NCBI GenBank assembly: GCA_947478535.1
Contig: CANJXD010000308.1
Location: 1-7,064, forward strand
DNA from: Acetobacteraceae bacterium
Lineage (GTDB): Bacteria; Pseudomonadota; Alphaproteobacteria; Acetobacterales; Acetobacteraceae
Reading direction: 5' to 3'
Length of the DNA: 7,064 bases
Positions 6,426 to 7,064 of the stretch are shown here, piece by piece (position 1 is the stretch's first letter; every line of letters starts with the position of its first letter). Made by a program: the position numbers and the translations under genes. The notes beneath the pieces were generated by a model, which worked only from the letters and a program-made list of their open reading frames with translations, did not search any database and was not told the origin of the DNA.

Positions 6426-7042
6426 CGGACCACCAGCGTGAATTCCCACAACCCGTAATCCTGCAGCAACGCCACATGCCGCCCATGCCGGGCGATCATC
6501 GCCGCGAGCATCGCTGGCGGGTCAGCGTAATGCAGGTCGGCACGGCGGCGCTCCGGGTCCGAGTTCAGGCTGAGCATGTTGAAGGCAAAGCCGCGGGATG
6601 AAGCGCGGGCCAGGCCCTCGATGGTGTCCTCGACATAGTGGGTCCAGGCCACGGGGTCGGCGCCGCGGATGACGTTCAGGATACCGCTGGCGATGGCGTA
6701 GTCCGCCGCCTCGGGGCAGGTGGCGCCCAGGTGGAAGGCGCGGTCCGGGCCTTCGCCATGCAGGCCGCGCGCGGCTTCCACCATGGCGGGGGCGACGTCG
6801 ATGCCGATGTAGCGGCCGCGATGGCCATGGGCGCGGATGAAGGTGAGAAAATCGCCATAGCCGCAGCCGACATCGAGCACGGAGGCGTCCGGGTCATCGG
6901 CGATCAGCCGCAGGAACTGGCGGTGGCGCAGACGCTGACCATCCGCATCCTTCCAGTCCACGCCCTTGGCGGTGACGCCATGGGTGGCCAGGGTCTTTTC
7001 GTAATGCGCGGTGACGGCCGCCAGGATCGGCTGGTTGGTCAC
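6383..7042 (-). CDS. Class I SAM-dependent methyltransferase
   Basis: 219 aa. SAM motif I is VLDVGCGYGDFL (55-66), motif II is YIGIDVAPAMVEAAR (78-92), and a motif near ASGILNV (118-124) occupies the post-I position. The fold ends with DYGLWEFTLVVR (195-206). The remaining 13 residues are a Pro/Ser/Ala tail encoded within the overlap with the propeller gene. The start is GTG at 7042, supported by GGAGG (7054-7050) 7 nt upstream; the ATG at 7047 is in another frame and meets a stop after two codons. The start forms a GTGA overlap with a TGA that could end an upstream leftward gene. It probably methylates a small molecule or sugar in the same polysaccharide locus, but substrate and target atom are unknown. 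Confidence 0.85.
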   Translation of the reverse strand: MTNQPILAAVTAHYEKTLATHGVTAKGVDWKDADGQRLRHRQFLRLIADDPDASVLDVGCGYGDFLTFIRAHGHRGRYIGIDVAPAMVEAARGLHGEGPDRAFHLGATCPEAADYAIASGILNVIRGADPVAWTHYVEDTIEGLARASSRGFAFNMLSLNSDPERRRADLHYADPPAMLAAMIARHGRHVALLQDYGLWEFTLVVRHPSHTASPKPVAP

Positions 7043-7054
7043 CCCATCACCTCC
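7040..7054 (-). promoter_or_regulatory. Strong ribosome binding site fixing the GTG start of the methyltransferase
   Basis: GGAGGTGAT on the minus strand (7054-7046) is close to the full anti-16S complement. The GGAGG core is 7 nt from GTG (7042-7040). This is the best Shine-Dalgarno in the window and decides the start. Confidence 0.75.
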
Positions 7055-7064
7055 GGCTTGGACC

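Noticed and set aside
4801..6449. Long minus-strand open frames (296 and 443 codons) opposite the acyltransferase and propeller genes
   Set aside because: No domain motifs and Arg/Pro/His-rich composition; the plus strand carries hexapeptide repeats and propeller blades in good order.
1..7064. tRNA/rRNA genes, CRISPR arrays, insertion sequences, attachment sites
   Set aside because: None seen; the window is almost fully coding, with no direct-repeat arrays, terminal inverted repeats or transposase-like proteins.

Overview
The window is about 7.1 kb of GC-rich DNA (G/C favoured at third codon positions) filled with sugar and polysaccharide genes. There are eight genes, none obviously broken; one is cut by the left edge. 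Base composition, GTG/TTG starts and tight gene packing suggest a high-GC proteobacterium. My guess is an alphaproteobacterium of the Acetobacteraceae/Rhodospirillales type, but nothing in the window proves it. The gene content fits a surface-polysaccharide (O-antigen or capsule) locus.

Layout: positions 1-4680 hold a leftward operon read from right to left. Its order is gmhA-type sedoheptulose-7-phosphate isomerase, then a fused sugar-phosphate nucleotidyltransferase/HAD phosphatase (HddC-like plus GmhB-like), a GT-B glycosyltransferase, an SDR nucleotide-sugar epimerase, and a Zn-finger C-methyltransferase that runs off the left edge. Junctions are a 1-bp gap, a 4-bp GTGA overlap, a 46-bp gap with a promoter candidate, and a short overlap. 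Positions 4681-4836 form a divergent intergenic region. Positions 4837-6425 hold a rightward two-gene unit: a NeuD/PglD-like hexapeptide acyltransferase (TTG start) and a cytoplasmic five-bladed beta-propeller protein of the GH43/GH32/GH130-like fold. Positions 6383-7042 hold a leftward SAM methyltransferase whose last codons overlap the propeller gene tail to tail; it probably belongs to another leftward operon entering from the right.

How they may work together: the isomerase and the fused enzyme supply three of the four classical steps from sedoheptulose-7-phosphate to an NDP-activated D-glycero-D-manno-heptose (isomerase, phosphatase, nucleotidyltransferase). The sugar kinase is not in the window. 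The epimerase and C-methyltransferase could tailor the activated sugar, the glycosyltransferase would transfer it, and the acyltransferase would decorate a sugar. The propeller protein is the least explained member. The most notable details are the apparent loss of two of the four Zn ligands in the GmhB-like domain, the acyltransferase/propeller pair, and the promoter candidate in front of the epimerase.
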